Assembly (NCBI GenBank): GCA_020854015.1
Contig: JADZGG010000439.1
Location: 1 to 6,716, forward strand
Source: Flavobacteriales bacterium
GTDB taxonomy: Bacteria; Bacteroidota; Bacteroidia; Flavobacteriales_F; PHOS-HE28
Reading direction: 5' to 3'
DNA length: 6,716 bases
The position numbers and the translations under genes were made by a program. Shown piece after piece: positions 1 through 6,522 of the stretch; position 1 is the stretch's first letter, and the number at the start of each line of letters is the position of its first letter. The notes beneath the pieces are model-generated. The model saw nothing but the letters and a program-made list of their open reading frames with translations, was not told the DNA's origin and did not search any database.

Positions 1-1923
1 CCGCCCAACTTCGGCAAGGTGTGGTATCCCTGCTTCGACAGCTTCGTGGAACGCGCCACCTACACTTACCGGGTGAAGAGCGCCGGTGGCTACAAGGCCT
101 GGTGCCAGGGCGACTTCCTGGGCGAAACACAGCTGGGCGGGGACACAGTGGTGCGCACCTTCTTCATGCATCCTGCGATCACCACGCACGTCAGCGCCAT
201 CGCGGTGAGCGACTACCAGAACACGGACTACGTGCACACAGGTGCCTATGGCGATGTCCCTATCCGCCTCAGCGCGAAGCCTTCACAACTGGCCGCGATG
301 GGCACCAAGTTCGCGGACCTCGGTGGTGCCATCGACGCGCTGGAATACTGGTACGGGCAGCACGCCTTCAACCGGGTGGGTTATGTACTGACCACCGATG
401 GTGCGTTGGAGATCCCGACGAACATCGCCTACCCCTCGTTCATGACCGGTCAACCGCTGCAGGACAACCAGGACCTGTACAGCCATGAGCTCGGCCACCA
501 TTGGTGGGGCGATGTGGTGACACCCTACAACCACAACGACATGTGGCTGAAAGAGGGCCCTGCGGAATACAGCGGCCACCTGGTGGAGGAATGGGTGGAT
601 GGCGATAGCGCCTTCGTGGAGATCGTCAAGGACAACCAGCTCTTCGTGCTGGAACAGGCGCATGTGCAGGACGAAGGCTTCCGCGCGTTGAGCCCCATGC
701 CCGACGAGTGGATCTATGGACTTCACACGTATTACAAGGGCGCATCAGTGATGCACAACCTGCGCGGCTACCTCGGCGACACGCTCTTCCGCCAGGCCAT
801 GAGCGGGATCCAAGCGGACAATGCCTTCACCACGCTCGATGCGAACGGCTTCAAGGATGCGCTGGAAGTGAGCACCGGAAAGGACCTGGACCCCTTCTTC
901 GATGCTTGGGTCTTCGCGCCAGGGTTCAGCGTCTTTACCGTAGAGTCCATGAGCAGCAACGTGGTGGGGAACGGATGGGGCTCAGCCCTTTTCGTACGCC
1001 AATTGCTGCGCGCCACCAACAACTACCACACCGAGGTCCCGCTGGATATCACCTTCATCGGAGCGCAAGGCGAGCGACACGACACGACAGTGACCGTGGG
1101 CAACGCGCTCTCGCTGTTGGTGCTCACCAGTCCATTCGAGCCCGTCATGGCCGTGTTGAACGGCCACAACCGCTTGAACCAAGCGCGCATGGATGATGAG
1201 CGGCTGCTGATGCCCGGCCAGAACCTCACCGGCACCCTGCCCTACGCGGACTTCCGCGTGTACACGGACAACATTCCGGACACCACCTTGCTGCGGGTGG
1301 AACACATCTGGGCCGGTCCCTACCAGACGCAACTGGGTTGGGGCGTCGATCAGGTGAGCAGCACGCACTACTGGAAGGTGGACGGCCTCTGGCCCGAGGA
1401 TACCCGCCTACGCGGCCGTGTCTACTACCACGGAGCCGACACCAACGACCTGGACAACGATCTGGTCGGTGTCACCGAAGCGGGGATCATGCTCGCCTAC
1501 CGGGCCACCCCCCTTGATAACTGGGAGCCTTACTTCGACGCCACGATCAGTACGGGCAGCCTCACGAACGGCACGGGCTACATCCAGATCGACACGTTGC
1601 GGCAGGGCGAATACGCCTTCGCCAAGGGCAACGCCATCGCCGGTGTGGGAGGTGTCGATGCCGATGCGAACGACCTGCTGCTCTACCCCGTACCGGCCAG
1701 TGATCGTCTGAGCGTGCGCGGCCGTGTGAGCGGAACACAGCGCCTTCTGTTCGACCTGCTCTCCATGGACGGAAGGCTCGTACGCAGCCTGCCAGCAACG
1801 GTGAGCGGAACGTACACGCAGGACCTCCCCCTCGAAGGCCTCAGCAACGGGTCATACCTGCTGCGGATCATCGATGCTGAAGGCACGCGTCAGAGCACCG
1901 CCCGATTCGAGGTGATGCGCTGA
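1..1923 (+). CDS. Secreted M1-family zinc aminopeptidase with T9SS sorting tail (5' truncated)
   Basis: The frame is open from base 1, so the true start and signal peptide lie outside the window; 640 residues are visible. The family removes N-terminal residues from peptides using one zinc ion. The zinc site HELGH lies at 484-498 and the third ligand Glu at 553-555, exactly 18 residues later, which is the M1/gluzincin spacing. The substrate-binding GAMEN-type motif appears as GALEI (400-414). A Tyr just before Lys-Gly-Ala (730-732 or 733-735) matches the transition-state tyrosine. WYPCFDS at the very start corresponds to the conserved FPCFDEP region, so little more than the signal peptide and first beta domain should be missing. 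After the catalytic part come beta-rich regions and an 82-residue type A sorting domain, so the enzyme should be exported by the Sec and T9SS routes to the surface or medium. The next gene follows 75 bases downstream on the same strand. Family assignment is firm; the substrate is unknown. Confidence 0.93.
   Translation, partial: PPNFGKVWYPCFDSFVERATYTYRVKSAGGYKAWCQGDFLGETQLGGDTVVRTFFMHPAITTHVSAIAVSDYQNTDYVHTGAYGDVPIRLSAKPSQLAAMGTKFADLGGAIDALEYWYGQHAFNRVGYVLTTDGALEIPTNIAYPSFMTGQPLQDNQDLYSHELGHHWWGDVVTPYNHNDMWLKEGPAEYSGHLVEEWVDGDSAFVEIVKDNQLFVLEQAHVQDEGFRALSPMPDEWIYGLHTYYKGASVMHNLRGYLGDTLFRQAMSGIQADNAFTTLDANGFKDALEVSTGKDLDPFFDAWVFAPGFSVFTVESMSSNVVGNGWGSALFVRQLLRATNNYHTEVPLDITFIGAQGERHDTTVTVGNALSLLVLTSPFEPVMAVLNGHNRLNQARMDDERLLMPGQNLTGTLPYADFRVYTDNIPDTTLLRVEHIWAGPYQTQLGWGVDQVSSTHYWKVDGLWPEDTRLRGRVYYHGADTNDLDNDLVGVTEAGIMLAYRATPLDNWEPYFDATISTGSLTNGTGYIQIDTLRQGEYAFAKGNAIAGVGGVDADANDLLLYPVPASDRLSVRGRVSGTQRLLFDLLSMDGRLVRSLPATVSGTYTQDLPLEGLSNGSYLLRIIDAEGTRQSTARFEVMR
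1675..1920 (+). other. T9SS type A C-terminal sorting domain (coding segment)
   Basis: The last 82 residues of the aminopeptidase begin with LLLYPVPASDRLSV and continue with a beta-sandwich pattern that includes DGRLVRSL, LSNGSYLLRI and a final FEVMR. The opening YPxPxxxxLxV motif, the G-Y-L-R-I strand and the position at the extreme C-terminus match the Por-secretion-tail family. In known systems this domain directs a periplasmic protein through the type IX translocon and is then cleaved off. It is the main phylum marker in the window. Confidence 0.9.
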
Positions 1924-1998
1924 CCGTTCCCTGCCGCATATGGACCGTGCTCCGGTACCAAGTGGATGACGCTGCAAGGAAACGCTACGTTTTCAGAC
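1924..1998 (+). other. Short intergenic spacer
   Basis: Seventy-five bases separate the aminopeptidase stop from the preferred start of the next gene. I see no hairpin followed by a T-run, so transcription could continue from the aminopeptidase gene. A promoter-like element sits at the 3' end of the spacer. An in-frame ATG at 1966 would use part of this stretch as coding sequence but would add 11 polar residues ahead of a good signal peptide. Confidence 0.6.
1986..1993 (+). promoter_or_regulatory. Possible Bacteroidota -7 element, TACGTTTT
   Basis: TACGTTTT differs from the Bacteroidota -7 consensus TAnnTTTG only at the last base. It ends 5 bases before the tandem ATG-ATG at 1999. No TTG or TTTG box is found at the expected distance upstream, and the placement would give a leaderless or nearly leaderless mRNA. 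The call is weak by itself and gains some weight from the similar arrangement at 6407-6414. Confidence 0.2.
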
Positions 1999-3750
1999 AT
2001 GATGAAGCGGTGGCATTGGTTCCTGGCCGGATGTATGCTTACGCTGGTCGGAGCGCTCGTCCCTTCGTTCAACTCAGCCCAGGTCACCGTGCAGGCTCGT
2101 GTGGTAGACGCTTCCTCGGGTGAAGCGCTCGCCTATTGCACGGTGGTTGTAGAGGGCGAAAAGCAAGGCGTGTTGACCAACAACGATGGTGCCTTCCAAC
2201 TGAATGCTCCGAGCGCAAGCGACAGCCTTGTACTGGCCTTCATAGGCTATGGAACGCGCGGTGTCAGTGTGGGAAGCGTGCTGCGCGACCCGGTGATCCG
2301 CCTCACCGCTTCGGGCATTGAACTGCGCCCATTGGAAGTGACGCGGAACGACCGCGTCTACCGCCTGATGGCCGAGAGCGGCAAGCGCTTGCGGAAACGG
2401 AACACGTACCGTGGCAAGCTCTACTTCGAACTGGAAACGCGGACGGCACGACAGGCTGTGGAAGTGGTGGAAGCGTACTACAATGCCACCTTCGACGGTG
2501 CCTTGATCGAGTCGCTGGACCTGAAGAACGGGCGCATCGGCATGGCACCTGTGGACGGGCGGTACTTCGTGAACCTGAACACCACCAAGGCGATCGCACA
2601 ATTGGATGTGGCGCGGGACAACGGTTCCTTTCCCGGCACTCCGTTCCAAGGGAGCGCGAAGGAGGTCAGAAAGCACTTCGACCTCACCTTGGAAGGCGTC
2701 CAGCCGGGGGCCACTCCGCTCTATCGGATCCGGTTCGCTCCGCGCGTTGACGATGGCACCCGCTTCACCGGGACCGCTTGGCTGGATACCGCGACGCTCG
2801 CCCCACACCGCATCGAGCTGGCATGCAGCGACTGTGGCACGTACCCGTTCATCCCCCTCTGGGAAGGTCCGAAGCTCGACTCCGTGCAGTTGCATTTCAC
2901 GCAGGATTTCACTCAGCGTGACGGGCGGCCGGAACTCGATGTGGTGACGCTGGACTATACGTTGCGCTATCAGAGCGCGCGGCGCGATGACGTGATCCAC
3001 AGCACAGGCGTCATGCATGTCTTCGACCGGGACGCCGCCTTCATCCTGCCGCTTTTCGACTACGATACGCGCCAGGATGACTACCGCAAGATCACCTTCC
3101 TGCCTTACGACACCGCCTTCTGGGTCGGTGCCACAGGCCTGCTGCGTACGGATCAGCAACAGCGCGACCTGGACTTCTTCGCAACGCACGGCACCCTGCT
3201 GGGCCACGGCCGCGATCTGCCCTTCAACGCTCGTTTCTTTGAGAGCAACTACGCGTACTGGGCAGCCGACAAGCGCATCGGCATGAAGAACAGCTTCGCC
3301 CGCAAGTACTACGATGAGGAACTGAAGCACCCGCAGCGATCCGCAGCTCCGGCCGCCTCACAGGTGGAATTGAACGCGCAGCTCTTCCTGGCGATGGACA
3401 CCGTGAACGGTACGCTCCGCACCTTCAGCGCCACGGTGTTCGATGGCTTCAAGAGCTACTGGCTCATCCCGGAGGAACCGGAAACGGACTGCTACATCAA
3501 CCTCTTCTTCGACCTGTGCGAAATGGAACGCAGGCGCATGGTGGAACGGCTCGCAGGCGTGAACGATGTGGACCAAGCCCGAAGGATCCACCGCGAAGCC
3601 ACGAAGGAAATGGAGCGCACCGGTGAGCGCTACCGGAAGGAATGCTCCCTCGGCCACGACCTGAAGGCGCTCGCGCGATGGAACACCGTCGTGATGGATG
3701 CGATGCACATCGACAACATGGCGCTGTTCGGGCTGAAGCCCGGCCCTTGA
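1999..3750 (+). CDS. Exported protein of unknown function with carboxypeptidase-regulatory-like domain
   Basis: I do not recognise a function. Starting at the ATG-ATG at 1999 gives 583 residues with a Sec signal peptide: basic MMKRWHW, a hydrophobic core to about residue 22, and probable cleavage after FNSA at residue 27. Residues 28-107 resemble the CarboxypepD_reg-like beta-sandwich, with VxARVVDxxSGEAL, VLTNNDGAFQL and LVLAFIGYGT, as found at the front of many Bacteroidota outer-membrane and surface proteins. It is followed by a conserved-looking region starting DRVYRLMAES, then a beta-rich middle (about 200-370) with repeated strand patterns. The last 110 residues are charged and probably helical (EMERRRMVERL). 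No T9SS tail, catalytic motif or beta-barrel end is evident. It is shorter than the roughly 800-residue DUF5686 proteins that start in a similar way, and may be a distant relative. It is probably periplasmic or attached to the outer membrane. Confidence 0.85.
   Translation: MMKRWHWFLAGCMLTLVGALVPSFNSAQVTVQARVVDASSGEALAYCTVVVEGEKQGVLTNNDGAFQLNAPSASDSLVLAFIGYGTRGVSVGSVLRDPVIRLTASGIELRPLEVTRNDRVYRLMAESGKRLRKRNTYRGKLYFELETRTARQAVEVVEAYYNATFDGALIESLDLKNGRIGMAPVDGRYFVNLNTTKAIAQLDVARDNGSFPGTPFQGSAKEVRKHFDLTLEGVQPGATPLYRIRFAPRVDDGTRFTGTAWLDTATLAPHRIELACSDCGTYPFIPLWEGPKLDSVQLHFTQDFTQRDGRPELDVVTLDYTLRYQSARRDDVIHSTGVMHVFDRDAAFILPLFDYDTRQDDYRKITFLPYDTAFWVGATGLLRTDQQQRDLDFFATHGTLLGHGRDLPFNARFFESNYAYWAADKRIGMKNSFARKYYDEELKHPQRSAAPAASQVELNAQLFLAMDTVNGTLRTFSATVFDGFKSYWLIPEEPETDCYINLFFDLCEMERRRMVERLAGVNDVDQARRIHREATKEMERTGERYRKECSLGHDLKALARWNTVVMDAMHIDNMALFGLKPGP
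3729..3742. terminator. Possible weak bidirectional hairpin at the convergent gene ends
   Basis: The inverted repeat CGGGC-TGAA-GCCCG gives a 5-base-pair, all-G/C stem with a 4-base loop, inside the last codons of the exported-protein gene. It lies downstream of the EamA gene on the opposite strand, so it could act in both directions. Neither strand has a T-run after the stem, so it is at best a weak intrinsic terminator and may be chance. Confidence 0.22.
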
Positions 3751-3753
3751 TCG

Positions 3754-4698
3754 TTACGCAGCGCGCCGCTCCTTCCTGTACTTCGCCAGGTTGATGAGCA
3801 ACACGCCGCCGAGGATCACCACCAAGCCAGCGAACTCGCGCCAGCCCAGTACCTCGCTGCCCACGAACACGCCGAGCAGCACGGCCACCACGGGGTTCAC
3901 GTAGGCGTAGGTGCTCACCTGCGTGGCGGGCCGCACCTGCAGCAGCCACACGTACGCGCTGAAGCCGATGATGGAACCGAACACGATGAGGTAGCCGAGT
4001 GAAGCCCAAGCACTGAGCGGTACCGCGCGCCAGTCCATGCCGTTCCATTCACCGCGACCGGCACTGGTGAGCAGGAAGAAGAACGCCCCCGTGAGCATCT
4101 GCCATCCGCTGTTCACCATGTTGGGGATGGACGCGGGATGGTACTTCGCGTAGAGTGAACCCGCTGGCCAACCGAGGATCCCGAACAGCAGCACGAACAT
4201 GGCGCTGAACTCCGGCGTCACCTCCGTGGCGGATAACTGCGCAGCGATCTTCTCGCTGAACAGCAACAGCACGCCACCGAAGCCCGCGACCACACCGAGC
4301 AAGGTGTTCCAGCTGCGGAAATTCACGGACCACTGCGGCCGGTCGAGCACGATGAAGGACAGCGGGGCAACGGCGATGACGATGGCCACAACACTGCTGG
4401 CAATACTCTGTTCCACCCACACCACCGCACCGTTCCCCACGAAGCAGAGCAGGAAGCCGGTGATCACCGCGTTCTTCAGGTCACCACCCGGACGGATGCT
4501 GACGCCGGTGGCTAGGCACCACGCGAACATGAACCCGGCAGCGACAAGAAACCGGAGGCCACCCAACATGAACGGAGGGAACCCATCGAGCGCCTCGCGG
4601 ATGAAGAAGTAGGTGCTGCCCCAGATGATGTAGATGGCCGCGAAGGCCAGGTAGACCTTCAGGCGCGATGGCTCGGGGCGTGAGAGGGCTTCGCTCAT
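3754..4698 (-). CDS. EamA/DMT-family exporter, YedA-like
   Basis: This is a 314-residue inner-membrane transporter of the drug/metabolite transporter superfamily, whose members move small metabolites, often amino acids or their derivatives, usually outward. About ten hydrophobic segments are visible, near residues 14-31, 42-63, 75-94, 99-117, 130-147, 164-182, 192-211, 228-253, 260-281 and 287-304. They form two five-helix EamA repeats. YIIWGSTYFFIRE, VGNGAVVWVEQ, GSIIGFSAYVWL and STYAYVNPVVAVLLG match the pattern I recall for E. coli YedA. The start at 4698 is chosen because it forms an ATGA overlap with the GNAT stop; an upstream in-frame start at 4797 would add 33 non-family residues inside that gene. 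It ends with a basic tail (KYRKERR), as is usual for a cytoplasmic end. It is the last gene of a three-gene operon and lies 3 bases from the convergent neighbour. The substrate cannot be read from the sequence. Confidence 0.92.
   Translation of the reverse strand: MSEALSRPEPSRLKVYLAFAAIYIIWGSTYFFIREALDGFPPFMLGGLRFLVAAGFMFAWCLATGVSIRPGGDLKNAVITGFLLCFVGNGAVVWVEQSIASSVVAIVIAVAPLSFIVLDRPQWSVNFRSWNTLLGVVAGFGGVLLLFSEKIAAQLSATEVTPEFSAMFVLLFGILGWPAGSLYAKYHPASIPNMVNSGWQMLTGAFFFLLTSAGRGEWNGMDWRAVPLSAWASLGYLIVFGSIIGFSAYVWLLQVRPATQVSTYAYVNPVVAVLLGVFVGSEVLGWREFAGLVVILGGVLLINLAKYRKERRAA
4695..4698 (-). promoter_or_regulatory. ATGA stop/start overlap, GNAT to EamA
   Basis: On the minus strand the four bases ATGA hold both the EamA start (ATG) and the GNAT stop (TGA). 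This arrangement usually means the ribosome reinitiates after terminating, coupling translation of the two genes. The sequence just before it contains only a weak GAGA-type purine stretch. The overlap is what fixes the EamA start. Confidence 0.8.
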
Positions 4699-5222
4699 TT
4701 CTCGTCGGGCGTCATAGGCCCGGGCAGGATCAGTTGCATGAACACAAGGTCGAGCCAGCGACCGAACTTGTAGGCGACGTCTTTCATCCGCGCGCATTCA
4801 ACGAAGCCGTGCCGGGCATGGAAGGCGATGCTTCCGGTGTTCCCTGAATCGATGCCACCGACCAGCGTACGGAGCTCCAAGCGTTGCGCTTCTTCGATGA
4901 GCGCCCGGAGCAACACGCCACCGATGCCCTTGCCGCGATGATCGGCATGGACATGCACGCTGTGCTCGCCACTGTACTTGTAGGCAGGCCGTGTCCGGAA
5001 CATACCGATGCTGCCGAAGCCCACCACCTGCCCACCAAGCTCGGCAACGATCACCGGCCAGTTGCCGGCCTTCTGACCCCGGAACCAGCTCTCGCGTTCC
5101 TCCAAGGTCTGCGGAGCATAGGCATAGATGGCCAGGGTGTTGGCGATCACCTCGTTCACAATGGCGAGGATCGCCGGCAGGTCGTGCTCAGTGGCGGGGC
5201 GGATGAGCATGGTCCCGTTCAT
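4695..5222 (-). CDS. GNAT N-acetyltransferase, phosphinothricin-acetyltransferase-like
   Basis: This 175-residue cytoplasmic enzyme should transfer acetyl from acetyl-CoA to an amine. The GNAT fold is complete: IRPATEHDLPAIL (residues 7-19), FGSIGMFRTRPAY (69-81), GEHSVHVHADHRGKGIGG (85-102) with the acetyl-CoA-binding RGKGIG loop, and NTGSIAFHARHGF (128-140). The ending VAYKFGRWLDLVFMQ (149-163) is characteristic of the Pat/Bar/YncA branch, which acetylates the alpha-amino group of amino-acid-like substrates such as phosphinothricin, methionine sulfone or methionine sulfoximine. Glu86 aligns with the proposed catalytic Glu of Bar. The start at 5222 is preferred because it overlaps the previous stop; a second ATG at 5210 (MLIRP) is possible and closer to the usual family start. 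Annotation as a resistance gene is not justified, since many members are housekeeping amino-acid acetyltransferases. Confidence 0.92.
   Translation of the reverse strand: MNGTMLIRPATEHDLPAILAIVNEVIANTLAIYAYAPQTLEERESWFRGQKAGNWPVIVAELGGQVVGFGSIGMFRTRPAYKYSGEHSVHVHADHRGKGIGGVLLRALIEEAQRLELRTLVGGIDSGNTGSIAFHARHGFVECARMKDVAYKFGRWLDLVFMQLILPGPMTPDEK
5219..5222 (-). promoter_or_regulatory. ATGA stop/start overlap, PLP enzyme to GNAT
   Basis: On the minus strand ATGA combines the GNAT start with the TGA stop of the PLP-dependent enzyme, repeating the arrangement at 4695-4698. No Shine-Dalgarno-like sequence precedes it, so translational coupling is the likely route of initiation. A second GNAT start 12 bases further in (5210) cannot be excluded. 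Confidence 0.72.
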
Positions 5223-6400
5223 GCGTTCGCGATGGCGTGAACGAAGCGCTCCACTTCCTCCTCGGTGTTGTAGTAATTCAGCGAGGCCCGCATGATGCTG
5301 TCGATGCCACGCCCACCGAGGTCGAGCCAGGCCCAATCGAAGTTGGTGACGCTGGTGTTGATGCCCTGTGCGCGAAGCTTCAGCAGCAAGGCGTTCAGGT
5401 CCTGTCCGTCAATGGTGAAGGTGTTGATGCCGCTGGGCCGTGTACCTTGATCACGCACCTCAACGCCCGGCAGTTCGCTGAGCTGCTGCCGCAGCAAGGT
5501 GGAAAGGCCGAGGATGCGTGTTTCGATCGCGTCGAGCCCCCAGCTGAGCGCATGGTCCACCGCAGCGCCCATGCCCAGCCGGTCGGCCACGTTGAACTCG
5601 CTCTGCTCGAAGCGCCGTGCATCGGGACGCCAGGTGAACGTATCGCGACCGGTCCATTGCGCGGCGTGGATGTCGATGAACGCCGGTTCCAACCGCTCCA
5701 ACGCACTGCTTCGCACGTAGAGGAAACCGGTGCCACGCGGCCCGCGCAGGAACTTGCGCCCGGCACCCGAGAGCAGGTCGCAGTCGATGCGCTCCACATC
5801 CACGGGCATCTGGCCCACGGCCTGGCAGGCATCGAGCAGGTAGATGGCTTTGGAACCACGCACCGCGTCACCCACCTCCTCTACCGGGTTCACCATGCCG
5901 TTACTGTTCGCGATCTGGGTGATGGCCACGAGCTTCACGCGATCGTCCAGCATTTCCGTCAAAGCCTTCACATCGAGCAGCCCATCGGCGTCGCTGGGCA
6001 CCACTTCGAGCGAGGCACCGACCTGATCGCAGCGGCGCCGGAGGCTGAGCCAGTTGCTGTTGTACTCGTTGTTCGCCGTGAGCACGCGATCACCTTTCGC
6101 CAAGGGCACGGCATGGAAGGCGCGGTGCCAGGCCTGCGTGGCCCCGTCGGAGAAAGCGAGCTCGGTGGCCTTGCAGTTCAGCAACGTACCGAAGGAAGTG
6201 TAAACGGCGTTCAGCGCATCGGCCTGTTGGGCCGCGGCCTCGTAGCTGCCCATGAGCGCTTCGCGCTGGGTGTGTGAGAGCACGGTCTCCAGCACGGGCT
6301 GGGACATCAATCCGCAACCGGCGTTGTTGAAATGGAGGACCCGTTCGCAACCGGGCGTGAGGGCGCGGGCACGGGCCACATCGATCGGGGAAGGGCTCAT
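5219..6400 (-). CDS. PLP-dependent class V aminotransferase-fold enzyme
   Basis: This 393-residue cytoplasmic fold-type I PLP enzyme opens with TPGCERVLHFNNAGCGLM, where the Asn pair and AG form the substrate edge. It continues with FSDGATQAWHRAF (phosphate-binding region, residues 83-95), IANSNGMVNPV, and LLDACQAVGQMPVDV with the pyridine-binding Asp190 and Gln193. SGAGRKFLRGPRGTGFLYV carries the Schiff-base Lys216. Arg371 in RASLNYYNTEEE probably binds the substrate carboxylate. The loop where cysteine desulfurases carry their catalytic Cys has none, and no Cys occurs after residue 207. A desulfurase role is therefore unlikely, and the protein is closer to the isopenicillin-N-epimerase/EgtE-type group of lyases, epimerases and transaminases. 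The start at 6400 is chosen because conserved sequence begins just after it; a GTG at 6445 would add 15 unrelated residues. It is the first gene of the operon. The reaction is unknown. Confidence 0.92.
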   Translation of the reverse strand: MSPSPIDVARARALTPGCERVLHFNNAGCGLMSQPVLETVLSHTQREALMGSYEAAAQQADALNAVYTSFGTLLNCKATELAFSDGATQAWHRAFHAVPLAKGDRVLTANNEYNSNWLSLRRRCDQVGASLEVVPSDADGLLDVKALTEMLDDRVKLVAITQIANSNGMVNPVEEVGDAVRGSKAIYLLDACQAVGQMPVDVERIDCDLLSGAGRKFLRGPRGTGFLYVRSSALERLEPAFIDIHAAQWTGRDTFTWRPDARRFEQSEFNVADRLGMGAAVDHALSWGLDAIETRILGLSTLLRQQLSELPGVEVRDQGTRPSGINTFTIDGQDLNALLLKLRAQGINTSVTNFDWAWLDLGGRGIDSIMRASLNYYNTEEEVERFVHAIANA

Positions 6401-6406
6401 GGCCCG

Positions 6407-6414
6407 CAAACCTA
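6407..6414 (-). promoter_or_regulatory. Candidate Bacteroidota promoter -7 element TAGGTTTG
   Basis: On the minus strand TAGGTTTG is a perfect match to the Bacteroidota sigma-70 -7 consensus TAnnTTTG and ends 6 bases before the ATG of the PLP enzyme. Such a match is rare by chance in DNA this GC-rich. The -33 box is poor: the best candidate is TTTT at 6438-6441, 23 bases upstream. If it is active, the transcript would start at or almost at the ATG, giving a leaderless operon mRNA. Alternatively the AGG within it could be a weak ribosome-binding site. Confidence 0.42.
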
Positions 6415-6522
6415 TCCCGTCCGATCGGAAATACCGGAAAACCACAAGGTCCGGCGTGAACGCTTCATCAACATCGAAAAGCAGTTCAACCGAATTCGCC
6501 TCCCCCTCTCACGTCCTTCCAG
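6415..6522. other. Non-coding stretch between operon start and hexamer repeat
   Basis: This is a 108-base region with no recognisable gene. All three minus-strand frames meet TGA stops within it, including the TGATGA at about 6465-6470. One plus-strand frame stays open from an ATG at 6399, but its translation resembles nothing known and its openness owes much to the stop-free repeat beyond. The promoter of the minus-strand operon should lie at its left end. From about 6498 the sequence becomes rich in C and T, grading into the repeat. Confidence 0.6.

Noticed and set aside
2023..2034. LAGC lipobox-like motif near the start of the exported protein, suggesting a lipoprotein
   Set aside because: The Cys is residue 12, and the hydrophobic core continues after it instead of ending there. 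Cleavage after FNSA at residue 27 by ordinary signal peptidase fits better.
2074..3330. 418-residue antisense open frame opposite the exported-protein gene
   Set aside because: It is a by-product of G/C-ending codons on the real strand. Its translation has no recognisable domain, while the plus-strand frame has a signal peptide and a known fold.
4699..4797. Longer start for the EamA gene at 4797
   Set aside because: It would add 33 Arg-rich residues unlike the family and overlap the GNAT gene by about 100 bases. The ATGA start at 4698 gives a normal N-terminus.
4695..5222. Calling the GNAT a phosphinothricin resistance gene
   Set aside because: Pat-like sequence is common among amino-acid acetyltransferases with no resistance role, and nothing in the neighbourhood points to herbicide or antibiotic production.
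5223..5336. Longer start for the GNAT gene at 5336
   Set aside because: The extra 38 residues are His/Arg-rich shadow sequence of the PLP-enzyme gene, and the GNAT domain begins only after the ATGA start.
5237..6277. 346-residue plus-strand open frame opposite the PLP enzyme
   Set aside because: It is rich in His, Arg, Val and Gly without any motif, and it covers a clearly conserved minus-strand enzyme with all its catalytic residues.
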